Shown: positions 17,879 to 30,592, numbered from the stretch's first letter. The stretch is DNA of 64,000 bases from Bordetella genomosp. 1 (GCF_002261335.1 NZ_NEVL01000001.1:558001-622000), one strand, 5' to 3'. Numbers and translations are program-made. Notes: generated by a model from the letters alone, not told the origin.

Positions 17879-17907
17879 GTGTCATGGGATCGTCACTGAA
17901 ATGTCAT
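17879..17907 (+). promoter_or_regulatory. Triple PHO-box-like element upstream of the diiron protein gene
   Basis: Three seven-base direct repeats, GTGTCAT (17879), TCGTCAC (17890) and ATGTCAT (17901), are spaced exactly 11 bases apart with four-base gaps. This is the geometry of PhoB binding sites (consensus CTGTCAT, repeated every 11 bases). The first and third repeats match at six of seven positions and the middle one at four. A TATAAG sequence at 17942 could be the -10 element. The site lies 131 bases before the next gene, and phoB itself is in this window. Confidence 0.6.
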
Positions 17908-18038
17908 CACAGCTTCTCGCGCAACGGCGATAAATCACTCCTATAAGGTGTACCGGCGCCCGGCCGCAAGGCCTGGCGCACGCAGCATCCCTTTCGACCC
18001 AAACAAGCCCCTCAAGCGGGAATATTCAAGGGCTAATC

Positions 18039-18920
18039 ATGCTTTATCCTGAACTCTTCAAGACCATGGAAGCGGTACGCTGGAATATGGCGACCGACAT
18101 TCCCTGGGGCGACTTCGACCGCAGCAAGCTGACGGAAGAACAAGCCCACACCATCAAGATGAACGCCATCACGGAGTGGGCCGCCTTGCCGGCCACCGAG
18201 ATGTTCCTGCGCGACAATCGCGGCGACAGCGATTTCTGCGCGTTCATGTCGGTGTGGTTCTTCGAGGAGCAGAAGCACTCGCTCGTGCTGATGGAATACC
18301 TGCGCCGCTTCCGCCCCGACCTCATGCCCACCGAAGAAGAGCTGCACAAGGTGCGCTTCGAATTCGACCGCGCGCCCGAGCTCGAGACGCTGATGCTGCA
18401 CTTCTGCGGCGAGATCCGCCTGAACCACTGGTATCGCTGCGCCGCCGACTGGCACACCGAGCCGGTCATCAAGGCCATCTACAAGACCGTGGCGCAAGAC
18501 GAAGCACGCCATGCCGGTGCCTATCTGCAATACATGCGGCGCGCGCTGCACGACCGCGGCGACGCGGTCAGCGGCGATGCCCGCCATGCCTTCTCCAAGA
18601 TCGGCGTGCTGATGGCCTCGGCCAGCCGCAGCGCGCAGGCCATGCACCCGACCAATCTGCACGTCAACAAGGACCTGTTCCCGAACGACACCGTGCAGTC
18701 GCGCCTGCCCGAGCCGGGCTGGCTCGAGCGCTGGCTCGACACCCAGATCCGCTTCGACGGCGTCTGGGAGCAGAAGGTCGCCACCCGCATCCTGCACATC
18801 CTGTCCAAGCTCCTCGACAGCAACTTCGCGTCGGTCAAGGATCTCAACCGCTACCGCAAGGAAGTCGCCGCGCGCCTGCGCCCGGCCACGCCCGAGGGAT
18901 CGGTGCTGGTCGGCGTCTGA
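18039..18920 (+). CDS. Ferritin-like diiron protein of unknown substrate
   Basis: A 293-residue, mostly helical protein with the ligand pattern of a ferritin-like carboxylate-bridged diiron site: Glu46 (ITEWAA), EEQKH at residues 76-80, Glu125 (CGEIRLNH) and DEARH at 154-158. This resembles acyl-ACP desaturases and related oxygenases more than ferritin cages, so an oxidative enzyme is more likely than iron storage. The substrate is not known. There is no signal peptide or clear membrane helix. The upstream PHO-box-like repeats suggest induction by phosphate starvation. It sits between ubiB and rfaE2, 49 bases before the latter. Confidence 0.8.
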   Translation: MLYPELFKTMEAVRWNMATDIPWGDFDRSKLTEEQAHTIKMNAITEWAALPATEMFLRDNRGDSDFCAFMSVWFFEEQKHSLVLMEYLRRFRPDLMPTEEELHKVRFEFDRAPELETLMLHFCGEIRLNHWYRCAADWHTEPVIKAIYKTVAQDEARHAGAYLQYMRRALHDRGDAVSGDARHAFSKIGVLMASASRSAQAMHPTNLHVNKDLFPNDTVQSRLPEPGWLERWLDTQIRFDGVWEQKVATRILHILSKLLDSNFASVKDLNRYRKEVAARLRPATPEGSVLVGV

Positions 18921-18969
18921 GGCCCGCGGGCCGCGCGAGCGGCGTCATGGCGCAGCGTACAATCGCGCC

Positions 18970-19458
18970 ATGACGACCGCCCGCTTCGAATCCAAGATCC
19001 ATTCCCGAGCCGACCTCGTGGCCGCCGTGGCCGAGGGCCGCCTGCCGCGTCCGCTGGTGTTCACCAACGGGGTGTTCGACATCCTGCATCGCGGCCACGT
19101 GACCTACCTCGACGCGGCCGCGCAACTGGGCGCCACGCTGGTGGTGGCCGTGAACACGGATGCGTCGGTGCGGCGGCTGGGCAAGGGCCCGGAGCGGCCG
19201 CTCAACGGCGAGGCCGATCGGGCCGCCATGCTGGCCGCGCTGGCCTGCGTCGGCGCCGTCACCACGTTCGACGAGGACACGCCGATCGAGCTGATCGCCG
19301 AACTGCGTCCGGACATCATCGTGAAGGGCGGCGACTACGACATGGAGAAGCTGCCCGAGACCGCGCTGGTCAAGACCTGGGGCGGCCGGGCCGAGGCGAT
19401 TCCGTTCGAGTTCCAGCGCTCCACCACCACGCTGGTGCGCAAGATCCAGGCCGGCTGA
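18970..19458 (+). CDS. rfaE2: D-glycero-beta-D-manno-heptose 1-phosphate adenylyltransferase
   Basis: A 162-residue nucleotidyltransferase that makes ADP-heptose for the lipopolysaccharide inner core. The HxGH-type active site is in FTNGVFDILHRGHVTYL (residues 31-47), and VVAVNTDASVRRLGKG and VKGGDYDME are also typical. It corresponds to the C-terminal half of the bifunctional HldE; as usual in Burkholderiales the kinase half is a separate gene, not in this window. The ATG at 18970 gives full family length. It converges on the tolC-like gene. Confidence 0.95.
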   Translation: MTTARFESKIHSRADLVAAVAEGRLPRPLVFTNGVFDILHRGHVTYLDAAAQLGATLVVAVNTDASVRRLGKGPERPLNGEADRAAMLAALACVGAVTTFDEDTPIELIAELRPDIIVKGGDYDMEKLPETALVKTWGGRAEAIPFEFQRSTTTLVRKIQAG

Positions 19459-19464
19459 GGCCGG

Positions 19465-20793
19465 TCAGCGCGGCAGCCGCAGCAGGCGGTTGACCGCTTC
19501 CAGGTCGTTTTCGGTGAGGATGCCGCTCACGGCCTTCAGGCGCAGCCCGTCGAGCAGCGTGTTGTAGCGTGCCAGCGCCAGGTCGCGCTGGGTCGCGTAG
19601 AGCTGCTGCTGCGCATTCAGCACGTCGAGATTGATGCGCACGCCGATCTCGTAGCCGGTCTGGTTGGCCTCCAGCGACGCCCGGCTGGAGCGCTCGCCGG
19701 CCTCCAGGGCGCGCACCCGCGCCAGCCCCGTCATCACCCCGTTGAAGTACTGCCGCGACGAGGCCACGGCCTGGCGCCGCGCCGCCTCGAAGTCGTGGCG
19801 TGCCTTTTGTTCGAGCTGGACGCGTTCGGTTACCTGGGAGGAGATACCGCCGCCGGCGTAAAGCGGGATGGACAGGGTCACGCCCACGGCGCTGTCGATC
19901 GGGCGGCCCGGGCCGGAGCGCTGCAGGGTGCCGTCGGTGGTGCTGCCGCTCGACGCGTAGAGGTTGAGCGAGGGATAGTGGCCGCTCTTGGCGATCTCGG
20001 TGTTGCGGGCCGCGAGGCGGCTCTGCAGTTGCGCGCGCAACACCTCGAGGCCGGCCGCTTCCGCCTGGGTCGACCAGTCGGACAGGCGTGCCGGCTGCGG
20101 CGCCGGCAGCGCCACGCCGTGCGGCAGCTCTGCCAGCGCGCCGGGCGGGCTGCCCATGATCTTGGTGAGGTCCTCGCGCAGCGTCATCACTTCGTTCTGC
20201 AGCCGCAGCTCTTCGGCGGTGAGCAGGTCGAAGCGCGCCTGCGCCTCGTAGGTGTCGGTGATGGTGGCGTTGCCGAGCTCGAAGCCGCGCTTGGCCGCGG
20301 CCAGTTGCTCGGCCACGGCGGCCTTCTCGGCCTCGGTGGCGGTGAGGGTCTCCTGGGCCGCGAGAATGCCGAAATAGGTGGCCGCGACCCGCAGGATCAG
20401 GTCCTGGAAGGCCTGCTGCAGGCGCACCTCGGCGTCGGCCACCACTAGCTTGGAGGCCTCGAAGCGCTGCCAGCGGTTCCAGTCGAACAAGGGTTGGGTG
20501 AGGACGAGGTCCCAGGTGCCGCGCCCGCCGCCATGGTCATACGACCAGTTGCGCGTGCTGCGGGTCTCGCGATAGGCGCCGCCGGTCTCGGCGGTGACGT
20601 AGGGCAGCAGGTCGGCCCGCGCCTGGGGGACTTTCTCGGCATCGGCGCGATATTCGGCGCGCGCCGCCGCGTAGAGCGGATCGCGCGACAGCGCGTCGCG
20701 CCAGACCTGCATCAGGTCTTGCGCATGGCCCGCCACGCCGGCCGTTGCGGCGCAGAACCCGAAAAGTACTGCTGCAACGTGCCGGGCGCGCAT
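19465..20793 (-). CDS. tolC: TolC-family outer-membrane channel protein
   Basis: A 442-residue type I secretion/efflux outer-membrane factor. A signal peptide ends at GHAQ (about residue 25), and the mature protein has two OEP repeats of long helices with the NGVMTGLARVRALE and ANQTGYEIGVRINLDVLNAQQ stretches typical of TolC. As a trimer it forms the outer-membrane exit duct for efflux pumps or type I exporters. It starts four bases after the stop of the PCMT-like gene, the usual pcm-tolC order in this group. No exporter is adjacent, so its partners are encoded elsewhere. Confidence 0.92.
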   Translation of the reverse strand: MRARHVAAVLFGFCAATAGVAGHAQDLMQVWRDALSRDPLYAAARAEYRADAEKVPQARADLLPYVTAETGGAYRETRSTRNWSYDHGGGRGTWDLVLTQPLFDWNRWQRFEASKLVVADAEVRLQQAFQDLILRVAATYFGILAAQETLTATEAEKAAVAEQLAAAKRGFELGNATITDTYEAQARFDLLTAEELRLQNEVMTLREDLTKIMGSPPGALAELPHGVALPAPQPARLSDWSTQAEAAGLEVLRAQLQSRLAARNTEIAKSGHYPSLNLYASSGSTTDGTLQRSGPGRPIDSAVGVTLSIPLYAGGGISSQVTERVQLEQKARHDFEAARRQAVASSRQYFNGVMTGLARVRALEAGERSSRASLEANQTGYEIGVRINLDVLNAQQQLYATQRDLALARYNTLLDGLRLKAVSGILTENDLEAVNRLLRLPR

Positions 20794-20797
20794 CGCG

Positions 20798-21478
20798 TCA
20801 GAACTTGAAGTGCGATACGGTGGCGCCGCGCAGCGGCTTGATCACGGTTTCGAACAGCTGGACGGTTTCGAAGCTCGCCGCCGTCGTGCGGGTGATGCGA
20901 CAGGCGGTCATGACGGGGGCTTCGCCCACGATGACGACCAGGCGGCCGCCCACGCGCAGCTGGTACTTGAGCGCGTCGGGCACGGTGGGCACCGAGCCGG
21001 TGACCAGGATCGCGTCGTATTCGGTGGAGCCCCAGCCGTTGCGGCCGTCGCCGGTCTCTACCTTGACGTCGGTGACGTTGTTCAGCTGCAGATTGGTCTG
21101 CGCGAAGGCGACCAGGCGCGGATCGATCTCGACGGTGGTGACCTGCTGCGCCAGGTGCGCCAGCAGCGCGGCCTGGTAGCCCGAGCCGGTGCCGATCTCG
21201 AGCACGCAGTCGGTGGGCTGCAGCTGCAGCTCCTGGGCCAGGCGCGCCTCGAGCTTGGGCGTCAGCATGGTCTGGCGGGTGTCGACCGCGTTGATCTGCA
21301 GCGGGATCTCGAGATCGGAGAACGCCAGCGAGCGCAGGGCGGGCGGCACGAACGACTCGCGGCGCACGGTGAACAGCGCGTCGAGGACACGCGTATCCAG
21401 GACGTCCCAGGGGCGGATCTGCTGTTCCACCATATTGAAACGGGCTTGTTCTACGTCGGGCAGGGTCGAAGCGTTCAT
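20798..21478 (-). CDS. PCMT-family methyltransferase (atypical protein-L-isoaspartate O-methyltransferase)
   Basis: A 226-residue protein with the PCMT Rossmann fold: SAM-binding VLEIGTGSGYQAALLAHL at residues 92-109, VEIDPRLV and GGRLVVIVGE. The region that in true PIMT carries the isoaspartate-binding GQTISQP sequence is here NAVDTRQTMLTPKLEARL (residues 63-80), so repair of isoaspartate is not assured. The ATG at 21476-21478 (MNASTLPDVEQARFNMVEQQ) gives family length; an earlier in-frame ATG adds 21 unrelated residues. It is directly followed by tolC. Confidence 0.85.
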   Translation of the reverse strand: MNASTLPDVEQARFNMVEQQIRPWDVLDTRVLDALFTVRRESFVPPALRSLAFSDLEIPLQINAVDTRQTMLTPKLEARLAQELQLQPTDCVLEIGTGSGYQAALLAHLAQQVTTVEIDPRLVAFAQTNLQLNNVTDVKVETGDGRNGWGSTEYDAILVTGSVPTVPDALKYQLRVGGRLVVIVGEAPVMTACRITRTTAASFETVQLFETVIKPLRGATVSHFKF

Positions 21479-21585
21479 GACGGCAAAAGAGAAACGGTCT
21501 AAGGGAATTTGCGCCCCATTGTACCGGCTCCCACCTGTCATGGGCGGGGGCCGGCCGCGGGGCGGCCTGGTTTACCGGCGGGCCG

Positions 21586-22410
21586 CTACCACCAGGCGTG
21601 GAAATGGTGGACGGGGCCGTGGCCCTCGCCGACGTCCAGCCGCTCGGCGTGGCGGATGGCCTCGGTGAGATAGGCCTTGGCGCGGCGCGCCGCCTCGGGC
21701 ACGTCGTCGAGCTGCGGCAGCAGCGCCGCCAGGGCCGCCGACAGCGTGCAGCCGGTGCCGTGGGTATTGGCGGTTTCGATGCGGCGGCCGGGCAGCTCGA
21801 TCATGCGATCGCCGTCGTGCAGCAGGTCGATGGTCTCGTCGCCGGGCAGGTGGCCGCCCTTGACCATGACCCAGCGGTGGCCGGAGTAGGCCATCTTGTT
21901 GCGCAGGCGCTCGGCCACGCGCCGCATTTCCTTGAGGGTCTCGACGGGCCGCTCTTCGAGCAGCACGCCGGCCTCGGGCAGATTGGGCGTGAGCAGCGTG
22001 GCCTGCGGCAGCAGCGATTCGCGCATCGCGCCGACCGCGCTGCGTTCGAGCAGCAGGTCGCCGCTCTTGGCCACCATCACGGGGTCGAGCACGACGTGGG
22101 CGGGCGTCCAGCGCGCCAGCTTCTCGGCCACCACGCGGATCACGGGCTCCTGGCCCACCATGCCGATCTTCACGGCATCGATGCGCACGTCGGCGAACAG
22201 CGTGTCGATCTGCTCGCCCACGAAGGCCGGGGGCACCGGCGAGATGCCGGACACGCCGCGGGTGTTCTGTGCGGTGAGGGCCGCGATCACGGCGCAGCCA
22301 TAGGCGCCGAGCGCGCTCATGGCCTTGACGTCGGCGAGGACGCCGGCGCCGCCGGAGGGATCGACGCCCGCGATGCTCAGGGCGTTGGGAATACGACGCG
22401 GGGCAGTCAT
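21586..22410 (-). CDS. thiD: Hydroxymethylpyrimidine/phosphomethylpyrimidine kinase
   Basis: A 274-residue PfkB-like (ribokinase fold) enzyme that phosphorylates hydroxymethylpyrimidine and its monophosphate in thiamine synthesis. Signatures are [20 protein letters not shown] (residues 10-29), the [11 protein letters not shown] segment, and the anion-hole region [15 protein letters not shown] with the catalytic Asp replaced in local context by the GTGC motif. The ATG overlaps the end of thiG by four bases, so translation is coupled. Confidence 0.95.
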   Translation of the reverse strand: MTAPRRIPNALSIAGVDPSGGAGVLADVKAMSALGAYGCAVIAALTAQNTRGVSGISPVPPAFVGEQIDTLFADVRIDAVKIGMVGQEPVIRVVAEKLARWTPAHVVLDPVMVAKSGDLLLERSAVGAMRESLLPQATLLTPNLPEAGVLLEERPVETLKEMRRVAERLRNKMAYSGHRWVMVKGGHLPGDETIDLLHDGDRMIELPGRRIETANTHGTGCTLSAALAALLPQLDDVPEAARRAKAYLTEAIRHAERLDVGEGHGPVHHFHAWW

Positions 22411-23204
22411 TTCTTGGCGGCGATCATGCCTTCGGTGGGCGAGCTGGGCGCGCCGCTGTAGAGCTTGCGCGGCATGCGGCCGGCGCGGAACGCCTCGCGG
22501 CCCGATTCCACGGCCTTTTTCATGGCGCTGGCCATCAGCACCGGATCCTGGGCGCCCGCGATGGCGGTGTTCATCAGCACGGCGTCGCAGCCGAGCTCCA
22601 TCGCGATGGTGGCGTCGGAGGCGGTGCCCACGCCGGCATCGACCACCACCGGCAGCTTGGTCTGGTCGATGATCAGGCGCAGGTTCCAGGGGTTGAGTAT
22701 GCCCATGCCGGAGCCGATCAGGGAGGCCAGCGGCATGATGGCGACCACGCCCATGTCTTCGAGCATGCGGGCCTGGATCGGATCGTCGGTGCAATAGACC
22801 ATGACCTTGAAGCCGTCGTCGATCAGGGTCTTGGCGGCCTTGAGCGTCTCGGGCATGTTGGGGAACAGCGTGTGCGGGTCGCCCAGCACCTCGAGCTTGA
22901 CCAGGTCGTGGCCGTCGAGCAGCTCGCGCGCCAGGCGCAGCGTGCGCACCGCGTCGTCGGCGGTGTAGCAGCCGGCGGTGTTGGGCAGCAGCGTGAACTT
23001 CGACGGCGGCACGTAGTCGAGCAGGCTGGGCTCGCCCGGGTTCTGGCCGATGTTGGTGCGGCGGATCGCCACGGTGACGATCTCGCAGCCCGAGGCGTCG
23101 AGCGCGGCGCGGGTCTGTTCGAAATCCTGGTACTTGCCGGTGCCGACCAACAGGCGCGACGAATACTCGCGGCCGGCGATGGTGAGAGTGTCTTGAGTGC
23201 TCAT
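22407..23204 (-). CDS. thiG: Thiazole synthase
   Basis: A 265-residue TIM-barrel enzyme that builds the thiazole phosphate moiety of thiamine from deoxyxylulose phosphate, dehydroglycine and ThiS-thiocarboxylate. Typical segments are [47 protein letters not shown] and [12 protein letters not shown]. The ATG at 23202-23204 fits the family start. It forms an operon with thiD; the sulfur carrier thiS, usually next to thiG, is not seen here. No thiamine-pyrophosphate riboswitch motif is visible in the 136 bases upstream. Confidence 0.96.
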   Translation of the reverse strand: MSTQDTLTIAGREYSSRLLVGTGKYQDFEQTRAALDASGCEIVTVAIRRTNIGQNPGEPSLLDYVPPSKFTLLPNTAGCYTADDAVRTLRLARELLDGHDLVKLEVLGDPHTLFPNMPETLKAAKTLIDDGFKVMVYCTDDPIQARMLEDMGVVAIMPLASLIGSGMGILNPWNLRLIIDQTKLPVVVDAGVGTASDATIAMELGCDAVLMNTAIAGAQDPVLMASAMKKAVESGREAFRAGRMPRKLYSGAPSSPTEGMIAAKK

Positions 23205-23340
23205 GGCGATGCAGGTAGGGTCGGCGCGGGCGGGGCCCACGCGCGTGAATGAGGCTTGCAGGCCTCCATCATAAAGCACCGGGGGGCGCGAGGCCGGGGC
23301 CGACCGGGTTGCGGACAGGGGTTTGGGCGCCGTGGCGCCC

Positions 23341-24243
23341 TCAGGAACGGGCCCGGTCCAGCATCTCGCACAGCGCGGCGGTGGCGTCGACCAGGCGCGG
23401 CCCGGGGCGGTAGAGGGCGTCGGCGTCCAGGGCATAGACGTGGCCGGCCAGCGCCGCCGGCAGGCGCGATTCGCGCCAGCGCCGTTGCAGGGATTCGGCC
23501 TCGGCGGCCGACTGCACGCCCGCGATCACGGCGTCGGGCCGGGCCGCCAGCACGCTCTCGAGCGACACCTGCGGCGCCACGACGGGCGCCGGGCCGAACA
23601 CGTTGACGCCGCCACACAGCTTCAGCGCATCGCTCACGATGCTGCTGTCGTTGAGCGTGTAGAGCGGATCGGTGCCGGCCTGCACGAAGACGCGCACCGG
23701 CGCCTTGCCGGCGTAGGCGCCGCGCAACGCGGCCAGGCGCGCGCGCAGGCGCCCCGCCTCGGCGTCGGCCTGCGCCGAGGTGCCGAACAGGCGGCCGTAG
23801 CGTTCGATCGCCAGCGGGATGTCGTCGAGGCGGACGGGGTCGGAATAGAACACCGCCGCACCCAGCTTGCCGGCCACCTGCGTCAGCCCGCCGGCCGTGG
23901 CCGGCTGCCACGCCAGGATCAGGTCGGGACGCAGCTGCGCCACGCGCTCGGGGTCGGGCTGCAGGGCGTCGCCGATGCTGGGCAGGGCGCGCGCCGCCGC
24001 GGGGTGGTCGCTCGCGCGCACCGTGCCGACCAGGTAGGGGCCGGCGCCGGCGGCGTAGGCCAGCTCGGTGGCGTGCGGGGTGAGGGTGATGGCGCGCCGG
24101 GCGGGGCCGGGCAGGTCGACCGTGCGGCCGAGGTCGTCCTGCACCCGGATGGGCGCGGGGGGCGGTTCGGCCGGGGCCAGTGCCGGCGCCAGGGCCAGCA
24201 GCAGCCCCAGCGCGGCGCGCCGGGTGGCGCGGGCGGGTTTCAT
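23341..24243 (-). CDS. btuF: Periplasmic cobalamin-binding protein (BtuF-like)
   Basis: A 300-residue class III periplasmic binding protein. The signal peptide ends near residue 25 ([12 protein letters not shown]). The mature protein begins with [36 protein letters not shown], the helical-backbone fold shared by B12 and siderophore binders. The B12 call rests on context: it is next to and co-oriented with a TonB receptor that has a cobalamin riboswitch. A ferric-siderophore binder is the alternative. No BtuC/BtuD permease or ATPase is in the window. Confidence 0.85.
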   Translation of the reverse strand: MKPARATRRAALGLLLALAPALAPAEPPPAPIRVQDDLGRTVDLPGPARRAITLTPHATELAYAAGAGPYLVGTVRASDHPAAARALPSIGDALQPDPERVAQLRPDLILAWQPATAGGLTQVAGKLGAAVFYSDPVRLDDIPLAIERYGRLFGTSAQADAEAGRLRARLAALRGAYAGKAPVRVFVQAGTDPLYTLNDSSIVSDALKLCGGVNVFGPAPVVAPQVSLESVLAARPDAVIAGVQSAAEAESLQRRWRESRLPAALAGHVYALDADALYRPGPRLVDATAALCEMLDRARS

Positions 24244-24307
24244 CAGGATGCTCGAGTCTTGCCGATATCGTCGGCGTGCAGACGCCGACTATATCGGAAG
24301 CCGGGCA

Positions 24308-26356
24308 TCAGTAGCGCAGCGTCAGCGTGGCGTAGAAGTTGCGGCCGGGCGCGGGGTAGAGGTTGTAGTTGGCCTCCGGGCCGAGCGGCACGAACGCCGG
24401 GTTCGAGCCGCGGATGCCGTAGGTGGCGTACTTGCGGTCGAAGATGTTGTTCATGCCCACCGCCGCCTCGATGTTGCGGGTGAACTTGTAGGCCACCTTG
24501 GTGTTGAACAGCCAGTAGGGCTGCAACTGCTTGTCGAACTCGTTGGCCTGGTCGTTGTCCATGCGCGACTTGCCCACGTACTGCGCCGTCACGTTCCACA
24601 GGAACGCGTCGGTGGGGCGCCAGGTCACGCCGGCGTTGGCCAGCCACTTGGGCGCCAGCGGCACGGTCTTGCCGGCCAGGTCCACGCCGAAGTACGTGCC
24701 CGAACGGAACTGGGCCTGCATCCAGGTCACGTTGGCGTCGAGCGACAGCGTGCTCGTGAGCGCGTGGTGGCCCTCGAGCTCCACGCCCTGGCGGCGCGTC
24801 GGATCGAGGTTGATGTTGGAACCCGAGCCCGGCCCGAAGGCGCCGTCGGCCAGCGGGTTGTACATGATCTCGTTGGTCAGGTCATAGCGGAAGTACGACA
24901 GGCGCGCGCTGCTGCGCTCGGCCTGCCAGGTCACGCCGATTTCCTTGTCGGTGGAGGTCTGCGGCGCCAGCGGGCTCTGCACCGACAGCAGTTCGTCGGC
25001 GTTGGCCAGGCGGAAGCTGCGGCCGACCTTGCCATACACGCCGAAGCCGGCGGGCAGGTCCTGGCGCACGCCCAGCTGCCAGGCGGTCAGGTGGTTGCCG
25101 CGGTCGGATTCGGTGCCGGGCGTGCCCTGCAGCACTTCCAGGTCGTCGGAAGCGTATTGGCGGCGCACGCCGAGCGTCACGGTGGTGCTGTCGGTGGCGC
25201 GCACCTGGCCTTCGGCGAAGACGCCGTATTGATGCTGGCGCGACTGCCACTTGTTGGGCTCGAAGGCCCAGTAGTCGTCCTGCGTCGCGGTGGTGCGGGC
25301 CTCGAGCGCGTCGGCGCCCACCACGATGCTGTGGCCGCCTTCGAAGGGCTGGCGGAAACGCACGCTGAAGCTGTTTTCCTGCAGCTTCTGGTCGCGCAGG
25401 GTGTCGCCGAAGCCGTCGTTCGACAGGCCGTCGAGCTTCTTCTCGCGGCTGGAGGCGTCGGCGTAGAGCGTGCCGCTGCCGATGTTCTGCTCGAGCTGGG
25501 CGCCAAACGTGGTCGATTGCGTCTTGACGTTGTCGATGTAATTCTTCGCGCCGCGGCGGTCGTCTTCGATCTGGTCCGTGCCGGTGGCCAGGTTGAACGC
25601 GCGCGGACCGGGCAGGTCGAGGCGTTGCGTGGTCGTGTTGGCGAACAGGCGGATCGAGCCGTTGTCGTGGCGGAAGGTGATGCCGGCGCCGCCGCCCTCG
25701 CGGCGCTCGCCGCTGTGGTCGCGGTAGCCGTCGGTGTGCAGCGACTGCATGTAGAAGTCGACGCCGACCTTCTCGTTGTTGAACGCGGCCGCCGCGTCGT
25801 ATTGGTGCAGGCCATAGCTGCCGAGCGTGGCCGAGGCGCGCGCGGTGACGGGCTGCTTGCTGAAATCCTTGCGCGTGATGATGTTGATTACGCCGCCGGT
25901 GGCGCCGCCGCCGTACTGCACCGAGCCGCTGCCGCGCACGATTTCCACGCGCTCGACTTGGTCGAGCGGCACGACGCCGAGGTTGGGCGCCGACAGATCG
26001 TTGGGATTCTGCTTGATGCCGTCGATCATGATCAGCGTGTTGCTGGCGCCGGTGATGCCGAAGCCGCGCAGGTCCACGATCGCGTTGTCGTTCGAGCCGC
26101 TGGTGTTGAGCAGGTGGATGCCCGACTGGGTCGACAGCAGGTCCTGCATCGTGCGCGCGCTGCTGGCGGCGATGTCTGCGGCGGTGATCACCGAGATCGA
26201 CACGGGCAGATTGCGGCCGTCGGTGGGCACGCGCTGCGCGGTGACCGTGACGGTGTCGAGTTCGGAGGCGGTGGAGCTGGCTTGCTGGGCGGCCGCAAGG
26301 GCGGGAGCGGAGCAGAGCAGGGCGCCGGCGTAGCGCCGGATGGAGCGGGATTTCAT
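24308..26356 (-). CDS. btuB: TonB-dependent vitamin B12 receptor
   Basis: A 682-residue outer-membrane receptor. A signal peptide is followed by a TonB box (DTVTVTAQR, about residue 34), a plug domain (about 40-160; DLLSTQSGIHLLN, DLRGFG and VERVEIVRGSGSVQYGGGA), and a 22-strand beta barrel ending with NFYATLTLRY. The long barrel and the cobalamin riboswitch upstream identify it as a B12 receptor rather than a siderophore receptor. The ATG at 26354-26356 is eight bases after a GAGG. It is followed 64 bases later by btuF. Confidence 0.93.
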   Translation of the reverse strand: MKSRSIRRYAGALLCSAPALAAAQQASSTASELDTVTVTAQRVPTDGRNLPVSISVITAADIAASSARTMQDLLSTQSGIHLLNTSGSNDNAIVDLRGFGITGASNTLIMIDGIKQNPNDLSAPNLGVVPLDQVERVEIVRGSGSVQYGGGATGGVINIITRKDFSKQPVTARASATLGSYGLHQYDAAAAFNNEKVGVDFYMQSLHTDGYRDHSGERREGGGAGITFRHDNGSIRLFANTTTQRLDLPGPRAFNLATGTDQIEDDRRGAKNYIDNVKTQSTTFGAQLEQNIGSGTLYADASSREKKLDGLSNDGFGDTLRDQKLQENSFSVRFRQPFEGGHSIVVGADALEARTTATQDDYWAFEPNKWQSRQHQYGVFAEGQVRATDSTTVTLGVRRQYASDDLEVLQGTPGTESDRGNHLTAWQLGVRQDLPAGFGVYGKVGRSFRLANADELLSVQSPLAPQTSTDKEIGVTWQAERSSARLSYFRYDLTNEIMYNPLADGAFGPGSGSNINLDPTRRQGVELEGHHALTSTLSLDANVTWMQAQFRSGTYFGVDLAGKTVPLAPKWLANAGVTWRPTDAFLWNVTAQYVGKSRMDNDQANEFDKQLQPYWLFNTKVAYKFTRNIEAAVGMNNIFDRKYATYGIRGSNPAFVPLGPEANYNLYPAPGRNFYATLTLRY

Positions 26357-26439
26357 CTGCAGAACCTCGATGTGACCCGCGACCCCGCAGGCCAAGCACG
26401 ATGGAAGAAGGCCGGCCCGCGGCGGGCGCGGGCGATGCG

Positions 26440-26604
26440 GCATTCTGGCGAGCGAACGGGCCGGTATCGGGCTGCCATGCGGCAAAGCGCATGGGGACCG
26501 TTGCGGGGGCAGCACAGGCTGGGCGCGGGGCGCGCGCGCCATCTCGTGGATGGGCGGCGGCCGGCAAGGCGCCTTCCTGTTTCCCGTTTACCTCTCGCGC
26601 GTGC
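26440..26604 (-). promoter_or_regulatory. Cobalamin (adenosylcobalamin-class) riboswitch upstream of btuB
   Basis: On the minus strand the leader contains the ordered conserved blocks of a cobalamin riboswitch: GGTAAACGGGAA near 26581-26594, the hallmark CTGCCCCCGCAAC at about 26500-26512, a CATGCG...CGCATG stem, and a B12-box-like AGCCCGATACCGGCC at 26459-26473. The leader then runs about 80 bases to the btuB start, with GC-rich hairpins that could sequester the ribosome site. When cobalamin is plentiful such elements shut off btuB. The exact boundaries are approximate. Confidence 0.88.
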
Positions 26605-26717
26605 GGCAAATCCTGCGGATTCGCCGATTGATACGCCGAAAGCACCTGTTCGGGGCCGAAACTGTATCACCGGCGGGCGGAAACGTAGCCGTTTTGTTAC
26701 GATCGGGGCTTGATTTG

Positions 26718-26737
26718 AAGGGGATTTTCCCCTTTTT
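26718..26737 (+). promoter_or_regulatory. Terminator-like hairpin just before metH
   Basis: AAGGGGA and TCCCCTT form a seven-base-pair stem with a three-base loop, followed by further T residues (26735-26737), ten bases before the AGGA ribosome site of metH (26747-26750). Its form is that of a weak intrinsic terminator or attenuator in the leader, but no antiterminator partner is evident. Confidence 0.45.
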
Positions 26738-26755
26738 GCCACACTCAGGATCCGC

Positions 26756-30529
<3,774 letters not shown>

Positions 30530-30537
30530 GGCTGCGC

Positions 30538-30587
30538 CGCCCAAATGAAAAACGGAGACCCGCGGGTCTCCGTTTTTCATTTGGGCG
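30538..30587. terminator. Long bidirectional terminator between metH and the methyltransferase gene
   Basis: A perfect 50-base palindrome, with five-A and five-T runs embedded in the stem, lies between the converging stop codons. In either direction it forms a GC-rich hairpin (GGAGACCCGCGGGTCTCC core) followed by TTTTT, so it works as an intrinsic terminator on both strands. Confidence 0.85.
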
Positions 30588-30592
30588 CGCGC

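Larger units (their letters stand above)
26357..26755. other. Intergenic region between divergent btuB and metH (399 bases)
   Basis: The left two-thirds is the btuB leader with its cobalamin riboswitch. The right part (26605-26755) is the metH leader, holding a hairpin at 26718-26734 and a good ribosome site. No gene is seen here. I found no SAM or SAH riboswitch core before metH. Confidence 0.7.

Noticed and set aside
23205-23340. TPP riboswitch upstream of thiG
   Set aside because: I looked for the CTGAGA and ACCTGATC-type conserved blocks on the minus strand and found none.
26605-26755. SAM or SAH riboswitch before metH
   Set aside because: The leader lacks the conserved core sequences of either class; only the simple hairpin is seen.
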